The notes below the pieces were generated by a model that saw nothing but the letters and a program-made list of their open reading frames with translations, was not told where the DNA came from and ran no database searches. The translations under genes and the position numbers were made by a program. This document shows positions 16,656-25,501 of a stretch of DNA of 64,000 nucleotides, in pieces (positions within the stretch are counted from its first letter, which is position 1; every line of letters starts with the position of its first letter). The stretch is from contig NZ_SOAZ01000001.1 of NCBI RefSeq assembly GCF_004364155.1, positions 1-64,000 on the forward strand, written 5' to 3'. The DNA is from Fonticella tunisiensis. GTDB lineage: Bacteria > Bacillota > Clostridia > Clostridiales > Caloramatoraceae.

Positions 16656-17786
16656 ATGAATAAGAAGAGAATTATAGCGGTTGTGATGGCGATAATATTT
16701 CTTTCGATATCAACCGTATGGTATTATGCTGAACATAATCCAGAATTTAGAGGAAAAATCAATGAAAAGATTAACGAGATAGAAGGAAAAACGCTGAATA
16801 AAAATTTCCAAACAAAAATTAAATCAGGTAATCTTTCTACAGATTATAAGATAGAAGAAGCATTAAATGATATAGAAAAGCTTAGCTTAAATACTGTAAA
16901 TATACCTGTTGTAATCAATATAAAGAATTTGTCATCCAGCGACATGACAGTTAATCAGGAAAGTCTTGAAAGAGCAAAGCAGCTCATTAAAAAGCTGAGA
17001 TGGAAAAAAATAAACATAATCATCGAACCATATCCCTGGATAGATAAGGGACAATACTATGAAACTGATTGGATGCCAAATGATATAAATGCATTCTTTT
17101 GGAATTGGAAAACCAATGTCCTAAAGGTATTAATAGATGAAATAGCTGTTCCCTATCATGTGGATGCACTGGTTGTTGCATCTAACTTTGTTCATATGGA
17201 ATATGCTGAAGGGTATTGGTGTGATCTAATTGATTATGTAAGAACCTATTACAAGGGACTTATAACCTACAAAACCTGCTGGTGGTATACTGCAAAATGG
17301 GATCCGACAACTGTGCAAGCATATGAGAAAAAACTTAATAATAAGCTTTTTGGAAAGGTAGATTATATATCCATTGCAGCATACTTTGAGCTTACGGATA
17401 AAGACACTAACACTGTAGAAAACTTGGAAAAAGCAATCAGAAGTACACAGATTTTTGATAGAAAACAGGATATACTTGCTGAAATTAAAAGCTTCCATGA
17501 CAAATGGAAAAAGCCTATATTCTTCGGTGAACTTGGATTCCCAAGGACGAACAAGGCTTCGGTACATCCATGGGATCCATATCAGACCGATGTAATGAAT
17601 GAAAAGGAACAGGCAAACTGTTTTGCTGCTTATAAAAAGACCTTCGAAAATGAACCATGGCTTCTTGGTTTTTCAATATTTGCAATAGGAGAGCATGGCC
17701 CCGATAAACGATATTATCCTGGAAGTGAAGCTGCAAAAATAATAAAGAGTTGGTATTTTAATCAATTAAATAAGCCAAAACAATAA
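16656..17786 (+). CDS. Membrane-anchored GH113-like glycoside hydrolase
   Basis: A 376-aa protein with one N-terminal hydrophobic segment (about residues 6-24), so exported or anchored with the rest outside. The body has TIM-barrel features of the GH113-like group: INIIIEPYPWID, ALVVASNFVHMEYAEGYW, GLITYKTCWWYTAKWD, YISIAAYFELTD and PIFFGELGFPR, whose Glu would be the nucleophile. It ends LLGFSIFAIGEHGPDKR. GH113 members cleave beta-mannans and related glycans, but the substrate here is not certain. It stands alone. The ATG at 16656 has only a weak ribosome site (AGGGTG). Confidence 0.7.
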   Translation: MNKKRIIAVVMAIIFLSISTVWYYAEHNPEFRGKINEKINEIEGKTLNKNFQTKIKSGNLSTDYKIEEALNDIEKLSLNTVNIPVVINIKNLSSSDMTVNQESLERAKQLIKKLRWKKINIIIEPYPWIDKGQYYETDWMPNDINAFFWNWKTNVLKVLIDEIAVPYHVDALVVASNFVHMEYAEGYWCDLIDYVRTYYKGLITYKTCWWYTAKWDPTTVQAYEKKLNNKLFGKVDYISIAAYFELTDKDTNTVENLEKAIRSTQIFDRKQDILAEIKSFHDKWKKPIFFGELGFPRTNKASVHPWDPYQTDVMNEKEQANCFAAYKKTFENEPWLLGFSIFAIGEHGPDKRYYPGSEAAKIIKSWYFNQLNKPKQ

Positions 17787-17890
17787 AATCAAACCATTCT
17801 TTAGCTATGCCTTTATTGTTCATAGACGCTAACTCCTTCGTATGCAATTTTATGTTCAATTGTAGAAATAAAAAATATTTCTAAAAACTC

Positions 17891-17922
17891 TTGACTCTGT
17901 ACCTAACTACAGGGGCTATAAT
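17891..17922 (+). promoter_or_regulatory. MerR-type promoter/operator
   Basis: -35 TTGACT (17891-17896) and -10 TATAAT (17917-17922) are separated by an overlong 20-nt spacer. The spacer contains the dyad CTGTA-cctaac-TACAG. This is the classic architecture that MerR-family regulators untwist, and it lies just ahead of the merR-like gene, so autoregulation is likely. Confidence 0.82.
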
Positions 17923-17941
17923 TGCTTGTGGAGGTGAACAA

Positions 17942-18349
17942 GTGGAAGGATTAACAATAGGTCAGGTAGCTAAAGGAGCGAATGTAAATATTGAGACTAT
18001 TAGATATTACGAAAAAATGGGACTTATTCCCGAACCTCCGAGAACAGAGTCGGGATATAGGCTTTTTTCTTTAGAGGCTATTGAACGGATAAAATTCATT
18101 AAGCGGGCCAAGGAATTAGGTTTCACCCTTTCGGAGATAAAGAAACTCCTTGATATATCTGACGGTCAAGAGTTTGATTGCCAAGATGTGCAGAGGTTCG
18201 CTTTTCAAAAACTTAAGGAGATTGAATTGAAGATACATGATTTGGAAAAAATAAAAGCTATTTTACAAGACTTATCCCAGAAGTGTCCAGGTCAGGGTCC
18301 AATTAGTGAATGTCCTATATTAGAAGAACTTAAGGAAGGAGGAGATTAG
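17942..18349 (+). CDS. MerR-family regulator with three-Cys metal site
   Basis: A 135-aa regulator. The N-terminal winged helix reads LTIGQVAKGANVNIETIRYYE and PRTESGYRLFS, and the dimer helix runs from about residue 80. Three cysteines are spaced C-x34-C-x8-C (FDCQDVQ, then KCPGQGPISEC), the same spacing as the Hg(II)-binding Cys82/117/126 of Tn501 MerR. I chose the GTG at 17942, with GGAGGTG upstream, because the longer frame would start inside the promoter. It lies 1 bp before a thioredoxin-like gene and near a truncated transporter, suggesting a thiophilic-metal response operon. Hg is the best guess, but other soft metals are possible. Confidence 0.88.
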   Translation: MEGLTIGQVAKGANVNIETIRYYEKMGLIPEPPRTESGYRLFSLEAIERIKFIKRAKELGFTLSEIKKLLDISDGQEFDCQDVQRFAFQKLKEIELKIHDLEKIKAILQDLSQKCPGQGPISECPILEELKEGGD

Positions 18350-18350
18350 G

Positions 18351-18626
18351 ATGGCTAATAAGAGACTTATAGAAGTATTTACTGCAGGGTGTTACATTTG
18401 CGAGAACACAGTAAAAGAAATTAAAGCCCTTGCTTGCCCTAATTGTGAAGTTATTGTGTATAACTTGAACAAAAAGTGTGAAACTAATGAGTGTGAAAAT
18501 AAAGCAAAACAATATGGTATTAAATCAGTTCCCGCAGTTGCTATCAATGGGAAATTAATAGATTGTTACAACAATAGGGGTATTGATTTTGAAGCACTAA
18601 AAAGAGCAGGGCTTGGACAGTGCTAA
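18351..18626 (+). CDS. Thioredoxin-like small redox protein
   Basis: A 91-aa thioredoxin-fold protein. The N-terminal LIEVFTAGCYICEN gives a C-x2-C active site (CYIC). CPNCEVIVYNLNKKC adds a second C-x2-C, and the cis-Pro turn is GIKSVPAVAINGK. It follows the MerR gene by 1 bp with GGAGGA upstream, so it is in the same operon. Such proteins occur beside mer-like genes and may bind or reduce metal thiolates, but its exact role is unknown. Confidence 0.8.
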   Translation: MANKRLIEVFTAGCYICENTVKEIKALACPNCEVIVYNLNKKCETNECENKAKQYGIKSVPAVAINGKLIDCYNNRGIDFEALKRAGLGQC

Positions 18627-18641
18627 TGGGAGATATTGCAG

Positions 18642-18917
18642 ATGGCTAAAGAAATCGATAATCGAAATAAGTTACTTTGGTTGCTTTCTGGGGCGACATT
18701 TTTAATATTCTTTCAAGCTTATATGGTCGCTCCTCTTATACCAAAACTTGCCAATGTTTTTGGGCTATCGGCTGAATCTATTGGCTTGATTGTTCCTGCT
18801 TATCTGATTCCTTATGGAATAGCGACACTTTTATATGGTCCGCTTTCAGACCGTTTAGGTCGGCAACCTATTATATTTACTTCGTTTTTATCTGGCTTTG
18901 CACTTTTTGTATTTTGA
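18642..18917 (+). pseudogene. MFS transporter, truncated by an IS200-type end
   Basis: The first 92 residues of a major facilitator: two or three membrane helices with LLSGATFLIFFQAYMVAPL and the loop signature GPLSDRLGRQPIIF. It stops at 18917, where the left end of an IS200/IS605-type element begins. A full protein would be about 400 aa. The start ATG at 18642 has GGGAG upstream and the gene is third in the merR operon, so it was probably the export component. Confidence 0.85.
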
Positions 18918-19171
18918 ATGCCACGGGCTATGCCTGTGGTTCCAAAAGGCTTAAAGCTATGAGTAGAAAAAATAAACCTCCTTTGATAGAATGGAAGTGA
19001 GTTTGCCAACCACAACCAAATCAAAGGAGGAAAATCCATATGGATAATGAAAGTTTATCACATACTAAATGGAATTGCAAATATCATATTGTATTTGCAC
19101 CAAAATATCGAAGGCAAATAATATATGGAAAAATAAAAGCAGATATAGGACAAATATTGAGAAAACTATGT
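18918..19171 (+). mobile_element. IS200/IS605 left end with truncated tnpA
   Basis: The left end starts with the hairpin GCCACGGGCTATGCCTGTGG (18919-18938). A strong AAAGGAGG site precedes ATG 19040, whose product begins MDNESLSHTKWNCKYHIV, FAPKYRRQIIYGKIKAD and ILRKLCE, as in IS200 TnpA. It then breaks at about 19171, before the HUH motif and catalytic Tyr. No right end is visible. This is a dead insertion that cut the MFS gene. Confidence 0.85.
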
Positions 19172-19185
19172 GAAGGCCATACACA

Positions 19186-19215
19186 CCGGTTCACTTTTGC
19201 TCAAATGTGAACCGG
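19186..19215 (+). terminator. Hairpin, probable terminator
   Basis: CCGGTTCAC and GTGAACCGG form a perfect 9-bp stem, followed by ATAGCACTTTTT. It lies just after the IS200 break. Confidence 0.55.
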
Positions 19216-19350
19216 ATAGCACTTTTTCTTTTCAAAAATGTAAAAATTATTCTAATAAGTTCAAATAACTGTCAAGTTTGTCATAAAGAAAGCGATAATT
19301 GTAATAGGAAAAACATGGTCATTAAATACCAATAATATGGAGGGAATAGT

Positions 19351-20832
19351 ATGAAGGATATGGAGCTTCTTCATGGTAGAAATAAGCTTCTTATTAAGCT
19401 TTTATGGTTCTCCCTTGTCCTTGGAGTATTCGTTGACGTTGCAAACAAGCTTCCAAGGGAGACTATTTTAACGGTTTTGATAACTGGGACAGTTATTTGT
19501 TCACTTATAACTTTCCTGATTATTAGAAGAAAAATGGTAGGATATATTATGTACCTAATTTCAATTTCAACCATGATATTTTCATTTATGATAATACAGG
19601 CATCTACAGGGTCAACATCCTTTGCCAATATACTTATAATTTATTACAGCATTGCAGTAGTTTCACTTTATCATGATTACAGGCCTATTTTGTTAACTGG
19701 GATACTAGGACTCATACTTACTAACTACTCATTTTTTGCCTTTAAAGGCACAATGTTTTCAGGTATTTCTCAAAAGACATTAATATCCTTAAATCTATAC
19801 TTGATATTATTTACAGCTATCCTTATTTCTCAGAGCCGAATTGGGGAGAGGATGAGAAGAGAGATAGACGATAAGCAGGTGGAAGCCTTAAAGGCTAAGG
19901 ATAAAATTGAAAACGTCTTAAATGAGGTAAGAAATAGCGTAGAGATTTTGACAAGCTTTAGTTCCAAGCTTAAGGATAATGTAAATGCTGCGGGCCAGAT
20001 ATCAGCGGATATTGCTGCTGCCTACACAGAGATACTAAAGGGAGTGGATTCCCAGACGGCAAGTGTTAATGAAATAAGTGAATCAATAATAGAGGTTGAT
20101 AAGAGCGTAGATTCACTTCTTAAAAAATCAGGGCAGATGAAGAATGCTTCAAAGGAAATAGCAAACATAGCTGATGTGGGTAAGATGGAAATAGAAGGTT
20201 TATCATCGGATATGAACCGTGTGCAGGATATAATTGCAAATACCGTTAGACTCATGGAAGATCTAAACAGCAAGAATGATGAGATAGGAGCAATTTTAAA
20301 AGCTATAAACTCCATAGCAGAACAGACGAATTTGCTGGCACTTAATGCATCTATAGAGGCAGCAAGGGCAGGAGAACATGGAAGGGGATTTGCCGTTGTT
20401 GCAAATGAGGTACTAAAGCTTGCTGAAAGCTCGAGAAAATCAACTGAGGAGATCGCAAGCATTTTAAAGGACGTCGAGATTAAGACAAAGAACGTTGCAG
20501 AACAGGTAACTCTTGGGGAAAGGGCAGTGGATATGAGCATTAAGGCAAGGGAAAGGGTAGAGGATATATTTAAAAAAATATTAATAAACAGCCAGGATGT
20601 CCTTGAGCATTCCAATATAGTGGATGAAGGGCTCGAGAAAATCAAAGGGTCATCCTCAAGGGTTGCACAGGAAATACAGTCCATAGCCTCCTTTACAGAG
20701 GAAAACACCGCAGCAATGGAGGAGGTCATGGCAAGTATTGATTCCCAGGATGATAGAATGGGGGATATTGTTAATAGTTTTGCTCAGCTTGAGGAAATCA
20801 CAGGTCAGCTTAATAAATTAGTTGAGGGATAA
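19351..20832 (+). CDS. Methyl-accepting chemotaxis protein
   Basis: A 493-aa chemoreceptor. The first roughly 170 residues form about six membrane helices with no periplasmic-type sensor domain. A long cytoplasmic coiled coil follows, with the conserved hairpin tip [20 protein letters not shown] and [16 protein letters not shown] (about residues 318-353) that contacts CheA and CheW. It passes ligand or membrane-state signals to the flagellar motor. Its start has GGAGGG upstream. It sits 71 bp ahead of the AcnX genes, so it may sense their substrate, but that is only positional inference. Confidence 0.93.
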   Translation: MKDMELLHGRNKLLIKLLWFSLVLGVFVDVANKLPRETILTVLITGTVICSLITFLIIRRKMVGYIMYLISISTMIFSFMIIQASTGSTSFANILIIYYSIAVVSLYHDYRPILLTGILGLILTNYSFFAFKGTMFSGISQKTLISLNLYLILFTAILISQSRIGERMRREIDDKQVEALKAKDKIENVLNEVRNSVEILTSFSSKLKDNVNAAGQISADIAAAYTEILKGVDSQTASVNEISESIIEVDKSVDSLLKKSGQMKNASKEIANIADVGKMEIEGLSSDMNRVQDIIANTVRLMEDLNSKNDEIGAILKAINSIAEQTNLLALNASIEAARAGEHGRGFAVVANEVLKLAESSRKSTEEIASILKDVEIKTKNVAEQVTLGERAVDMSIKARERVEDIFKKILINSQDVLEHSNIVDEGLEKIKGSSSRVAQEIQSIASFTEENTAAMEEVMASIDSQDDRMGDIVNSFAQLEEITGQLNKLVEG

Positions 20833-20903
20833 ATTTTAGGGTTAGCCTATTTTGAATAATTGAGTGCTAACCCTTGAAGTATTTATACAGAGGGGGAAAA
20901 GTG

Positions 20904-22187
20904 ATGAAATATAAAATGGAGCTTACCCAGGAGGAGAGGGAAATTCTTGAGGGGAAGCATGGTGAAACACTTCAAAAGGTTATGAAGTCAGTGGTTTTAT
21001 ATGGGGAAACCTTTGGGGCCAGGAGGCTTGTAAATTTAGATGGACCAGTTCATCTTGTAACATCCTTTGGGATACCTATATTGGAGCCTGTATTTGATAT
21101 GATGGATGAGCTAATAAGAAATGGTCTTGAAACGGAAAAGAAATTTACAGTGGACCCAAGACCCTTAGATTATGAAAATGTGAAGGCAAATCTTATACAA
21201 AAATTTGTGTTTAAAATCATGTATGGAAAGCAGAAGGAATATGAGGAGCAGCTTAAGGCGGTAGGTCTTAAGGATGACAAAGCCTTCACCTGCGCTTGCT
21301 ATCTTCCTGAGGTGGGTAATATTCCTAAAAAGGGAGATGTGCTTGCATGGGCTGAATCCTCTGCAGTTGTGTATGCCAACTCTGTATTAGGTGCAAGAAC
21401 CAATAGAAACTCAGGCATAATAGAGCTTTTGTCAGGGATTATAGGAAAAACTCCCGAGTTTGGGCTTTTAACCGATGAGGGAAGAATGGCAACTTGGTTA
21501 ATTGAGGTTAAAACAAGCAGACTTCCTAACGCCCAGGTACTTGGAAGCGCAATAGGTATGAAGGTTGTTGAAGATGTACCCTATATAGTTGGACTTGATA
21601 GGTTCTTAGGTGAAGGAATATCAGATGATACCTCAGACTACCTGAAGGACATGGGAGCAGCAAGTGCATCAAACGGGGCAGTTGGACTTTATCATGTTGA
21701 AAATATAACCCCTGAGGCAGTTGAAAAGGGGAGAGAACTCCTAAAAGAAGGCTATAAAACCTATGTGATAGATGATGCTGAAATAGACAGGATTATAAAA
21801 TCCTATCCAGTGATGTGGAAAAATGAGAACGCGAAGCCAAGGCTTTGCTTTATAGGATGTCCACATTTATCCTTAAACCAGCTCTATGACTGGACAGATA
21901 AGATATCAAGGGAGCTTCAGAAAAAGGGTCAAAGCAAGGTGAAGATTAGAACAATTCTTTCTGCTCCACCGGATGTGATTGAAAAGTTTAAGAAGGACAA
22001 TAGGGCCTATGAAAGGCTTATGTCAACAGGAACAAAACTCACTTACATATGTCCCCTTATGTATATGAACAACCCTATTTGTTCAAAGCAGCCAGTAATT
22101 ACAAACTCAAATAAGCTTAGAACATACACAACCTCAAGGTTTTATCTTGATGATGAAATATTAGAAAAGATAGTTAAGGGATATTAA
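20904..22187 (+). CDS. AcnX (aconitase X) catalytic subunit
   Basis: A 427-aa AcnX large subunit (DUF521), an Fe-S hydro-lyase related to aconitase. The recognisable core is YLPEVGNIPKKGDVLAWAE and SSAVVYANSVLGARTNRNSG. Candidate cluster cysteines lie in FTCACYL, CFIGCPHLSL and ICPLMYMNNP. Known members dehydrate cis-3-hydroxy-L-proline (bacteria) or mevalonate 5-phosphate (archaea). I chose ATG 20904 with GAGGGGGAAAAG upstream over an earlier in-frame ATG at 20874. The small swivel subunit follows 13 bp later, then an ene-reductase. The substrate is unproved. Confidence 0.9.
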   Translation: MKYKMELTQEEREILEGKHGETLQKVMKSVVLYGETFGARRLVNLDGPVHLVTSFGIPILEPVFDMMDELIRNGLETEKKFTVDPRPLDYENVKANLIQKFVFKIMYGKQKEYEEQLKAVGLKDDKAFTCACYLPEVGNIPKKGDVLAWAESSAVVYANSVLGARTNRNSGIIELLSGIIGKTPEFGLLTDEGRMATWLIEVKTSRLPNAQVLGSAIGMKVVEDVPYIVGLDRFLGEGISDDTSDYLKDMGAASASNGAVGLYHVENITPEAVEKGRELLKEGYKTYVIDDAEIDRIIKSYPVMWKNENAKPRLCFIGCPHLSLNQLYDWTDKISRELQKKGQSKVKIRTILSAPPDVIEKFKKDNRAYERLMSTGTKLTYICPLMYMNNPICSKQPVITNSNKLRTYTTSRFYLDDEILEKIVKGY

Positions 22188-22200
22188 TGGGGGTGATGTT

Positions 22201-22644
22201 ATGTCAAAGGAATTCAAGGGAAGAGTTGTCCTTGGAGGAAACCTTAAAGGAGAGGCTGTTGTTACCCATAGCGGACTTAACATACTGGCATCCTTCCAAA
22301 GGAGCGCACTTAAAAAGGCAAAGAGGGCTATATGTGCGGACCAGAATAATGAGGAGATATACGGTAAGGACTTAACGGGTAAAATAATATGCCTTCCAAA
22401 GACAATAGGGTCAACCACTGGCGGAATGGTTTTAGAGTCAGTCGCAAAGCTTGGAATAGGACCCGCTGCAATGCTCTTTTCAGAGCATATAGACTCCCTT
22501 GCAGCTGCTGGAGTTATTCTAACAGATGTCTGGGTTAATAAAAGAATTATTACAATAGATCAGCTTGGAGAGGAATTCTTAGAGTATGTAAAAACTGGAC
22601 AAACTATCGAAATTAAGGAAGATGGAACTGTGATAGTAGAATAG
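22201..22644 (+). CDS. AcnX swivel-domain subunit
   Basis: A 147-aa small subunit (DUF126). It supplies the swivelling domain that closes over the active site of the large AcnX subunit. Typical segments are GRVVLGGNLKGEAVVTHSGL, GKIICLPKTIGSTTGGMVLE and GPAAMLFSEHIDSLAAAGVI. The Ser/Thr loop in GSTTGG is where AcnX enzymes carry their catalytic hydroxyl. It is separated from the large subunit by 13 bp and from the ene-reductase gene by about 10 bp, so all three are co-transcribed. Confidence 0.9.
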   Translation: MSKEFKGRVVLGGNLKGEAVVTHSGLNILASFQRSALKKAKRAICADQNNEEIYGKDLTGKIICLPKTIGSTTGGMVLESVAKLGIGPAAMLFSEHIDSLAAAGVILTDVWVNKRIITIDQLGEEFLEYVKTGQTIEIKEDGTVIVE

Positions 22645-22654
22645 GGGGATGGCT

Positions 22655-24823
22655 ATGGATTACAAAATGTTATTCGAACCAGGAAATATAGGTAAATGCA
22701 AAGTTAAGAACAGAATCATAATGGCACCAATGGGTAATATAAACATGGCAGACCCCATTGGAAGGCCCCTTCAGAAGATGATAGACTACTTTGTTGAAAG
22801 GGCAAAGGGAGGAACAGGACTTTTAATTACGGGCCTTGTTCCTGTTTCCTATGGCGTGGATCCAACAGTTTCAGAGGATAATGACACTACATATTTTCCC
22901 AGAATAGATGGTTCATCAAGAACAAGGCTTGCTGGGTGGAGGGACTTAACTGCAGGGGTTCACTCCTATGATTCAAAGATTTTCATACAGCTTACAGCAG
23001 GTCTTGGAAGGGTTGGTTCTCCAGAACCTGCCCTTAAGGGTAAGATATTAAAGTCAGCATCAATCAACAGGAACTTCTATGTACCCCAACTTCCACACAT
23101 ACCCTTTACTGACATGCAGATAAAAAAGATTGTTAAAAGTTTTGGACAGTCTGCAGTAAATGCAAAGGTAAGCGGTTTCGATGGAGTTCAGCTCCATGGA
23201 CATGAAGGATATCTTATGGACCAGCTAACTTCCTCACCCTGGAATAGAAGAAAGTTTGGAAGATATAAAAATAAATTTCAGTTTGCAATAGACGTTGTGA
23301 GGGAGATAAAGAAAAGATGCGGTGAGGACTTCCCAATAATATACCGTGTAGACCTTACCCAGGGTCTTCAGGAGTCCTATGGAGATGAGATATTTAAGAA
23401 GAGATTCAGGGGAATGGAAAGAACGATTGAAGAGGGGCTTGAGTTTTGTAAGGCCCTTGCAGAGGCTGGAGTTGATGCCTTTGACGTTGATAAGGGCTGC
23501 TATGACAACTGGTTCTTCCCACACCCACCTGCATACTTCAATGATATACCATACGTTGAGGAGATTGCAGGAAGGTTAAAGGAGTATTTTAAGAAGGAAA
23601 ATATAGATGCAAAGGTTATAGCTGTTGGTAAGCTTGGAAAACCAGAGGTTGCGGAAGAAGTACTTGAGAAGGACTTTGCAGATTTTGTAATGCTTGGAAG
23701 ACCACTTCTTGCAGATCCCTATTGGCCAAGAAAGGTATACGAAGGAAGAGAGAGGGAGATTATTCACTGCATAGGAGATCAGGAAGGGTGTATTCAGTCC
23801 TTCATATTAGGTGGTCATCCCTGCTGTACAGTTAACCCATATACAGGCTTTGAGGACAGCAAAAAGCTTAAAAAAGCTGAAAAGCCAAAGAAGGTTGCAA
23901 TAGTTGGTGGAGGACCGGGAGGCTGCGAGGCGGCTAAAACAGCTTTTTTAAGGGGGCATGAGGTTACCCTGTTTGAAAAGGGAGACAGGCTTGGGGGACA
24001 GCTCATTCCAGGAAGTAACATGAAGATAAAACATGACCTTGCAAGGTACGTATCAAACCTCAATTACCAGATGGAGCTCCTTCAGAAGCAGGGCCTTGAT
24101 ATAAGGCTTAATACAGAGGTTACAAAGGAGGATTTGAAGGGCAAGTATGACGTTATAATATGTGCAAACGGCCTTAATCCTATAATTCCAAAGATAGATG
24201 GAGTAGAAAAGATAAGACACATTGAGGCTAGGGAGCTCTTAAAAAGTGGCATGAAACTTCCAGAGGACGTAAAGAAGGTTACTGTAATTGGGGGAGGGGT
24301 TGTAGGCTGTGAACTTGCCTATTCCCTGGCGTATGAGAAGGGGGTTGAGGTAACAGTTATAGAGATGCTTCCAGACCTTATGACAGGAGTAGTACATGCT
24401 AATCGTTCAATGCTTCTTTGGATGATGATGGGCAAGGGCTCACCATCAGGAAAGGTTGAAGATGCAATAAAAACTCCAATTAAAGCCTATACTTCCTCAA
24501 GGGTGGTAAGGTTTGAGGAAGATAAAGTTTACATACTTGCGAATAGAAAGAGGAAGGATCCATATACTCCATGGACAACCTTAGTGCCTGAAAATATTCA
24601 TAATCCCTTTGATAAAAAGCTGGACCCAAAGGATGTAGAGGAGATAGTAATTGACACAGACTATGTTGTATTCTCAACAGGTGGAAGAGCCAATGATGGC
24701 CTCTATTACGAGCTTTTAAGGGAAAAGGCAGCAAATGAAGTGTATGCCATAGGGGACTCAAGGCAGCCTGGCAGAGCCTTTGAAGCTATTACTGGTGGAA
24801 ACGATGTGGCAAGGTTTATATAA
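22655..24823 (+). CDS. 2,4-dienoyl-CoA reductase-type FMN/Fe-S/FAD ene-reductase
   Basis: A 722-aa member of the FadH/NADH-oxidase group: an OYE-like FMN barrel (about residues 5-365), an Fe-S segment (about 374-395), then an FAD/NAD(P)H domain (KVAIVGGGPGGCEAAKTA, VTVIGGGVVGCELAYSL) ending in VYAIGDSRQPGRAFEAI. Barrel motifs GVQLHGHEGYLMDQLTS and MLGRPLLADP are present. The usual C-x2-C-x3-C-x11-C cluster motif here reads CIGDQEGC then CC, so the second Cys is Asp (codon 23777-23779). ATG 22655 has GGGGG at good spacing, and ATG 22649 is too close. It follows the AcnX genes and may reduce the alkene they make. Its last ~75 bp and terminator recur at 36.1 kb. Confidence 0.9.
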   Translation: MDYKMLFEPGNIGKCKVKNRIIMAPMGNINMADPIGRPLQKMIDYFVERAKGGTGLLITGLVPVSYGVDPTVSEDNDTTYFPRIDGSSRTRLAGWRDLTAGVHSYDSKIFIQLTAGLGRVGSPEPALKGKILKSASINRNFYVPQLPHIPFTDMQIKKIVKSFGQSAVNAKVSGFDGVQLHGHEGYLMDQLTSSPWNRRKFGRYKNKFQFAIDVVREIKKRCGEDFPIIYRVDLTQGLQESYGDEIFKKRFRGMERTIEEGLEFCKALAEAGVDAFDVDKGCYDNWFFPHPPAYFNDIPYVEEIAGRLKEYFKKENIDAKVIAVGKLGKPEVAEEVLEKDFADFVMLGRPLLADPYWPRKVYEGREREIIHCIGDQEGCIQSFILGGHPCCTVNPYTGFEDSKKLKKAEKPKKVAIVGGGPGGCEAAKTAFLRGHEVTLFEKGDRLGGQLIPGSNMKIKHDLARYVSNLNYQMELLQKQGLDIRLNTEVTKEDLKGKYDVIICANGLNPIIPKIDGVEKIRHIEARELLKSGMKLPEDVKKVTVIGGGVVGCELAYSLAYEKGVEVTVIEMLPDLMTGVVHANRSMLLWMMMGKGSPSGKVEDAIKTPIKAYTSSRVVRFEEDKVYILANRKRKDPYTPWTTLVPENIHNPFDKKLDPKDVEEIVIDTDYVVFSTGGRANDGLYYELLREKAANEVYAIGDSRQPGRAFEAITGGNDVARFI

Positions 24824-24877
24824 TAGGAGATTAATATTAAAAGCCCTAAGGTGTAAAGTGTCTTAGGGCTTTAATTT
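24748..24877 (+). repeat. Direct repeat R1 (3' end of ene-reductase gene plus terminator)
   Basis: From CATAGGGGACTCAAG through the stop codon and terminator, this segment matches 36088-36220 nearly base for base. The differences are a TCAAG insertion in the second copy and changes in the terminator loop. Copy R1 is the natural one, in frame with the complete gene. Confidence 0.9.
24839..24877 (+). terminator. Terminator of the AcnX/ene-reductase operon
   Basis: AAAGCCCTAAG and CTTAGGGCTTT pair across a 10-nt loop, and TTAATTT follows. It is 16 bp after the stop. Confidence 0.85.
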
Positions 24878-24956
24878 AGATGCGAAATATTTGAAGCTAT
24901 TATAATAATATTGATATGCCAAGTGTATAATGCTAATAATATACCTAATAAGTGAG

Positions 24957-25042
24957 TGTGCATGGGGTCATCCTGAGCGGCACAGGGAATATCCTACACG
25001 CAGATAACCCTGCGGAGTCACTTTGCTGTGTCTTCGCGGGGG
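24957..25042 (+). repeat. Possible interspersed repeat (GTCATCCTGAGCG type)
   Basis: A locally GC-rich stretch containing GGGTCATCCTGAGCGGC and CTTCGCGGGGG, unlike the AT-rich surroundings. The TCATCCTGAGCG motif resembles a short intergenic repeat seen in many genomes (recall only). There is only one copy in this window. Confidence 0.4.
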
Positions 25043-25064
25043 TTAATATTTTAGGGGGATAAAC

Positions 25065-25360
25065 ATGGTAAGAATTTTGAGCGAAAAAGGCAGAAAAATA
25101 GTAATAGATTATCTCGAAAGAAATCATATGGAAAGCACATTTTTAATTGGGAATGTCATCGAGTTTGGCCTTGAAAACAACATGGAGAAAAGAAGATGCG
25201 GCGATTATTATGGATACTTAAAAGGGGAGAGGTTAAGGGGAATACTTTCTTTTTATAACGTTGGAAGCTGCATATTATAACGTTGGAAGCTGCATACTCC
25301 ATTATGAGATTCAAGGGGCAGTGGAAGCTTTGTTCCTCTTCCACCTGAAGAGAGGGGTTA
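25065..25360 (+). pseudogene. GNAT-like acetyltransferase, broken by a 22-bp duplication
   Basis: The frame starts well (AGGGGG, then ATG 25065): VRILSEKGRKIVIDYLERNH, STFLIGNVIEFGLENN, RRCGDYYGYLKGERLRGIL, SFYNVGSCIL. This matches N-terminal parts of a GNAT family whose members have a GDYYGY and YNLGSC pattern. A tandem duplication of ATAACGTTGGAAGCTGCATA (25255-25276 and 25277-25298) adds 22 bp, shifts the frame and stops translation at 25280. Removing one copy lets the product continue HYEIQGAVEALFLFHLKRG. After about 25360 the rest of the domain is missing. Confidence 0.7.
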
Positions 25361-25381
25361 TAATAAGCTCAGGGAAAATAC

Positions 25382-25501
25382 TACAAGCTTGCAGCATATC
25401 ACTCCGTCATTGAAAGACTGAATGAGGACAAAAAAATTTTAGATAATCTTAAGGAGGATAAGGAAGTGATATTAGATATTAAAAACAATAAATTTCCATA
25501 G
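25382..25501 (+). pseudogene. Gene tail of unknown family
   Basis: An open frame of 39 codons ending at 25501 reads YKLAAYHSVIERLNEDKKIL and KEDKEVILDIKNNKFP. It looks like the C-terminus of a charged helical protein. It has no start and is not in frame with the GNAT relic. I do not recognise it. Confidence 0.35.

Noticed and set aside
20022-20729. Long antisense open frame inside the chemoreceptor gene
   Set aside because: It lies wholly opposite a clear MCP signalling domain, has Ser/Ile-rich shadow composition and no ribosome site.
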